Shown here: piece after piece, positions 6,032 to 7,299 of the stretch | Layout: each line of letters begins with the position of its first letter | Position numbering within the stretch: the stretch's first letter is position 1 | NCBI GenBank assembly: GCA_025058985.1 | Contig: JANXEB010000075.1 | Coordinates: forward strand, 1-7,299 | DNA: 7,299 nucleotides | Reading direction: 5' to 3' | From: Candidatus Aenigmatarchaeota archaeon | GTDB taxonomy: Archaea > Aenigmatarchaeota > Aenigmatarchaeia > CG10238-14 > SpSt-28 | Program-made: the position numbers and the translations under genes | Notes under the pieces: generated by a model | The model's database searches: none | What the model saw: only the letters and a program-made list of their open reading frames with translations | Told to the model about the DNA's origin: nothing

Positions 6032-6460
6032 GTGGTATTGGTAAGAGATGTTATGAACAGAACAGTTTTTACTTGTGAAAAAAATTTAAACATAGTAAAA
6101 GCTGCATCAATAATGGTGGAGAGAGGAATTGGAAGTTTAATAGTAGTAGATAATAATAAGATAGTTGGAGTAATAACCAATAGAGATATAATGAAAGCCG
6201 TTGCAAGAGGAGAAGATTTATCTAAATTAGAGGTAAAGGATATAATGACAAAAAAAGTCATAACAATATCAGCATCGAATACCATAGAAGAAGCTGTTGA
6301 TTTAATGTTAAAATTTAAAATAAAAAGATTGCCAGTAGTAGAGGGGGATAAATTGATTGGTATTGTAACAGTCTCAGATATTATTGTTGTGGAACCAAAA
6401 ATAATTCAAAACTTAGCAAGCTTATTATCAATCAAGCTTTCTGGCTATAAAGCTGGTTGA
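6032..6460 (+). CDS. Stand-alone tandem CBS-domain protein
   Basis: The 142 residues form one Bateman module and nothing else. CBS1 (about 4-58) runs from VRDVM to GVITNRDIM with Asp52; CBS2 (about 68-122) runs from VKDIMTKKVITI to GIVTVSDII with Asp116. The G-h-h-T-x-x-D pattern with its Asp is where the family binds the ribose of adenine nucleotides (AMP, ATP, SAM), so the protein is probably a nucleotide-responsive sensor, but the partner is unknown. Archaea encode many such proteins. The start is uncertain: GTG at 6032 and TTG at 6038 lie just before VRDVM, the usual family start; ATG at 5975 would overlap the taw1 start by 29 bases and add an atypical tail; ATG at 6053 would cut into CBS1. 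The gene ends 16 bases inside spt5, tail to tail. Confidence 0.88.
   Translation: MVLVRDVMNRTVFTCEKNLNIVKAASIMVERGIGSLIVVDNNKIVGVITNRDIMKAVARGEDLSKLEVKDIMTKKVITISASNTIEEAVDLMLKFKIKRLPVVEGDKLIGIVTVSDIIVVEPKIIQNLASLLSIKLSGYKAG
6435..6454. repeat. Inverted repeat AGCTTT-N8-AAAGCT at the CBS/spt5 junction
   Basis: AGCTTT (6435-6440) and AAAGCT (6449-6454) form a six-base stem with an eight-base loop that holds the spt5 stop codon (minus strand, 6445-6447). It uses the same two six-base words as the repeat behind metG, in the opposite order. It lies inside the CBS coding region. Confidence 0.3.
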
Positions 6461-6888
6461 GCTCTCTCAACAATTCTTACTAGCTCGAAACTTAAAGTTA
6501 AAGGGAGTGGCGTTGGTACTTCTAACAAACTTATTACAACTTCTTTTTTAACCGTATCAACTTTTGAAACTCTCCCCTTTTCACCTTTAAAAGGACCGCC
6601 TATTATTTCAACTATATCGCCAACTTTAATTTCAACAGTTTCTTTTTTTACTTTCATATATTTTTCTAATTCATTAATTGTTATACTCTGCACAACTCCC
6701 CTAACTGGAGGAATTTCTTTTAATATATCGAACAATTGCTCTAAATTACCTTCCACAAAAACATATCCTTTAACTTCTCTTGTAAAAAATATGGATTTTA
6801 TATCAAGACTCCTAGAAATTGCCATATTTCTTATATATTCAGCAACAACAAATTCTCTACCAACAGCTACTTTTAATATATGGAACAT
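6445..6888 (-). CDS. spt5: Transcription elongation factor Spt5 (NusG family)
   Basis: Archaeal Spt5 binds the RNA polymerase clamp, with Spt4, to raise processivity and link transcription to translation. At 147 residues it has the usual archaeal NGN plus one KOW layout. NGN is about 1-80 (ILKVAVGREFVVAEYI, then VKGYVFVEG, then IPPVRGVVQS); KOW starts near 88 (VGDIVEIIGGPFKGEKGRV) and ends SFELVRIVERA. The conserved archaeal context is secE-spt5-L11-L1; neither neighbour is present here. Its ATG directly follows the TGA of the pilin-like gene (TGAATG). An AGGTGA word complementary to the 16S 3' end abuts the ATG with no spacing, so it is unlikely to work as a normal Shine-Dalgarno. The TAG stop lies in the convergent overlap with the CBS gene. 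Confidence 0.96.
   Translation of the reverse strand: MFHILKVAVGREFVVAEYIRNMAISRSLDIKSIFFTREVKGYVFVEGNLEQLFDILKEIPPVRGVVQSITINELEKYMKVKKETVEIKVGDIVEIIGGPFKGEKGRVSKVDTVKKEVVISLLEVPTPLPLTLSFELVRIVERAQPAL
6456..6471. repeat. Inverted repeat GTTGAG-N4-CTCAAC covering the CBS stop
   Basis: GTTGAG (6456-6461) and CTCAAC (6466-6471) are perfect inverted copies around a CTCT loop. The CBS TGA stop (6458-6460) lies in the left arm. At three G/C pairs of six, it is the most stable of the small stems seen here, and it follows the 6435-6454 repeat after one base. No T run follows directly, so it is not a standard terminator. Confidence 0.4.
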
Positions 6889-7296
6889 TCACCTACAAAC
6901 TGTTTCCTTTTTTAACTGTGGGCAAACTCTACTACTAATTATTAGCCTAGAAAAATTATCCACATCTATTTTAATCCTAAATGTCTTCAATTCTCCTGGG
7001 TTTAAATCACCTAATAAATTTATACTTCCGGTATACGTATCATTCTCCATTTGAGCAGTTAAGTTTGGTAAAACAAAGTTTTGAAAATTATATAACTTTA
7101 AAAATACTTCGTTACCACTAACAAAACATCTTTCTACTATAACTTCCATCACATCTCTGCAGACCTTTTTTTCTTCTGGAGAAGGTAATTTTACAGTGAA
7201 AAACCCAATAGCCCAAACAGCTAAAAAAGCTGAAGTGGCCATAGTTATTCCTATTAATATCACAGTAGCAACCAATGGAGATATACCTTTTGACAT
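6889..7296 (-). CDS. Archaeal type IV pilin-like protein
   Basis: The 135 residues begin MSKGISPLVATVILIGITMA, a typical archaeal class III signal: short basic leader, cleavage expected after Gly4 by a PibD/FlaK-like prepilin peptidase, then a hydrophobic helix to about residue 33 that would pack in a pilus core or anchor the protein. The rest (about 40-135) is an external domain rich in beta-type sequence. It holds four cysteines (46, 57, 125, 134), which could form two disulphides, and three N-glycosylation sequons (N78, N85, N114). It could be a pilin subunit or another class III secreted protein; it is not an evident archaellin, as no archaellum genes are nearby. The ATG at 7296 lies three bases from the window edge, so its promoter and any upstream partner are not visible. 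It abuts spt5 and probably shares its transcript. Confidence 0.88.
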   Translation of the reverse strand: MSKGISPLVATVILIGITMATSAFLAVWAIGFFTVKLPSPEEKKVCRDVMEVIVERCFVSGNEVFLKLYNFQNFVLPNLTAQMENDTYTGSINLLGDLNPGELKTFRIKIDVDNFSRLIISSRVCPQLKKETVCR

Positions 7297-7299
7297 AAT

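Noticed and set aside
6004..6285. Upstream extension of the taw1 reading frame by 94 codons
   Set aside because: It is antisense to the well-supported CBS gene, its translation is low-complexity Thr/Ser/Ile-rich and does not resemble TYW1, and the ATG at 6003 gives the normal archaeal length.
6889..6895. AGGTGA as a Shine-Dalgarno for spt5
   Set aside because: It matches the anti-Shine-Dalgarno but directly touches the ATG and is made of the last Arg codon and the stop of the upstream gene; normal spacing is several bases.
6791..7054. Plus-strand open frame of 87 codons across the spt5/pilin junction
   Set aside because: It is antisense to two supported genes and has a Ser/Phe/Leu-rich translation typical of shadow frames.
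6889..7296. The gene upstream of spt5 as SecE, as in the usual archaeal order
   Set aside because: SecE is about 60 residues with a C-terminal membrane helix; this protein has 135 residues, an N-terminal class III signal and a cysteine-bearing external domain.
1..7299. Mobile element, CRISPR array, toxin-antitoxin or defence system
   Set aside because: No transposase, integrase, regularly spaced repeats or paired toxin/antitoxin genes are visible. The NYN protein is nuclease-like but sits among housekeeping genes without an antitoxin-like partner.

Overview
The window looks like a compact, very AT-rich archaeal genome. The archaeal markers are an archaeal-length uL30 with the FKLRPPKGGF and GDLGYRG motifs, a two-domain NGN-KOW Spt5, an archaeal-type tRNA-Phe wybutosine enzyme (Taw1/TYW1), a class III signal peptide on a pilin-like protein, and a double zinc-knuckle methionyl-tRNA synthetase. 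Proteins are rich in Lys, Ile, Asn and Glu. Arginine is AGA/AGG wherever I checked, as expected for a low-GC genome. I cannot name the phylum. Extreme gene packing and three housekeeping genes outside their usual operons would fit a small-genome lineage such as the DPANN archaea, but that is an inference.

Layout: a cysteine hydrolase of the isochorismatase/nicotinamidase family (24-575, +) converges on a small membrane-anchored protein (549-935, -). From a 26-base divergent spacer starts a four-gene plus-strand chain: ndk (962-1495), acylphosphatase (1482-1742), a NYN-domain predicted nuclease (1739-2167) and metG (2164-4164). Each gene overlaps the next by 4 or 14 bases. MetG runs 15 bases into a minus-strand chain whose transcription order is taw1 (6003-5008), rpl30 (5030-4569) and an Ap4A-hydrolase-type Nudix gene (4569-4150). 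A 28-base spacer divides taw1 from a divergent twin-CBS protein (about 6032-6460, +). That gene converges with 16 bases of overlap on spt5 (6888-6445, -), which directly abuts a type IV pilin-like gene (7296-6889, -).

Only about 80 of 7299 bases fall outside the gene calls. No stretch longer than 28 bases lacks a gene, and I see no tRNA, rRNA, CRISPR, insertion sequence or phage gene. Most starts lack a usable Shine-Dalgarno sequence, which suggests leaderless transcripts for first genes and coupled or re-initiating translation inside the chains.

Most of the content is information processing: Met-tRNA charging, tRNA-Phe wybutosine modification, a large-subunit protein, a transcription elongation factor, NTP balancing by Ndk and clean-up of Ap4A, a synthetase by-product. 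Nothing seen is clearly a new defence or mobile system. The points most worth checking are the NYN protein coupled to metG, the displacement of ndk, rpl30 and spt5, an enlarged Ndk with an altered active-site motif, the two small membrane proteins, and the overlapping convergent gene ends with inverted repeats.
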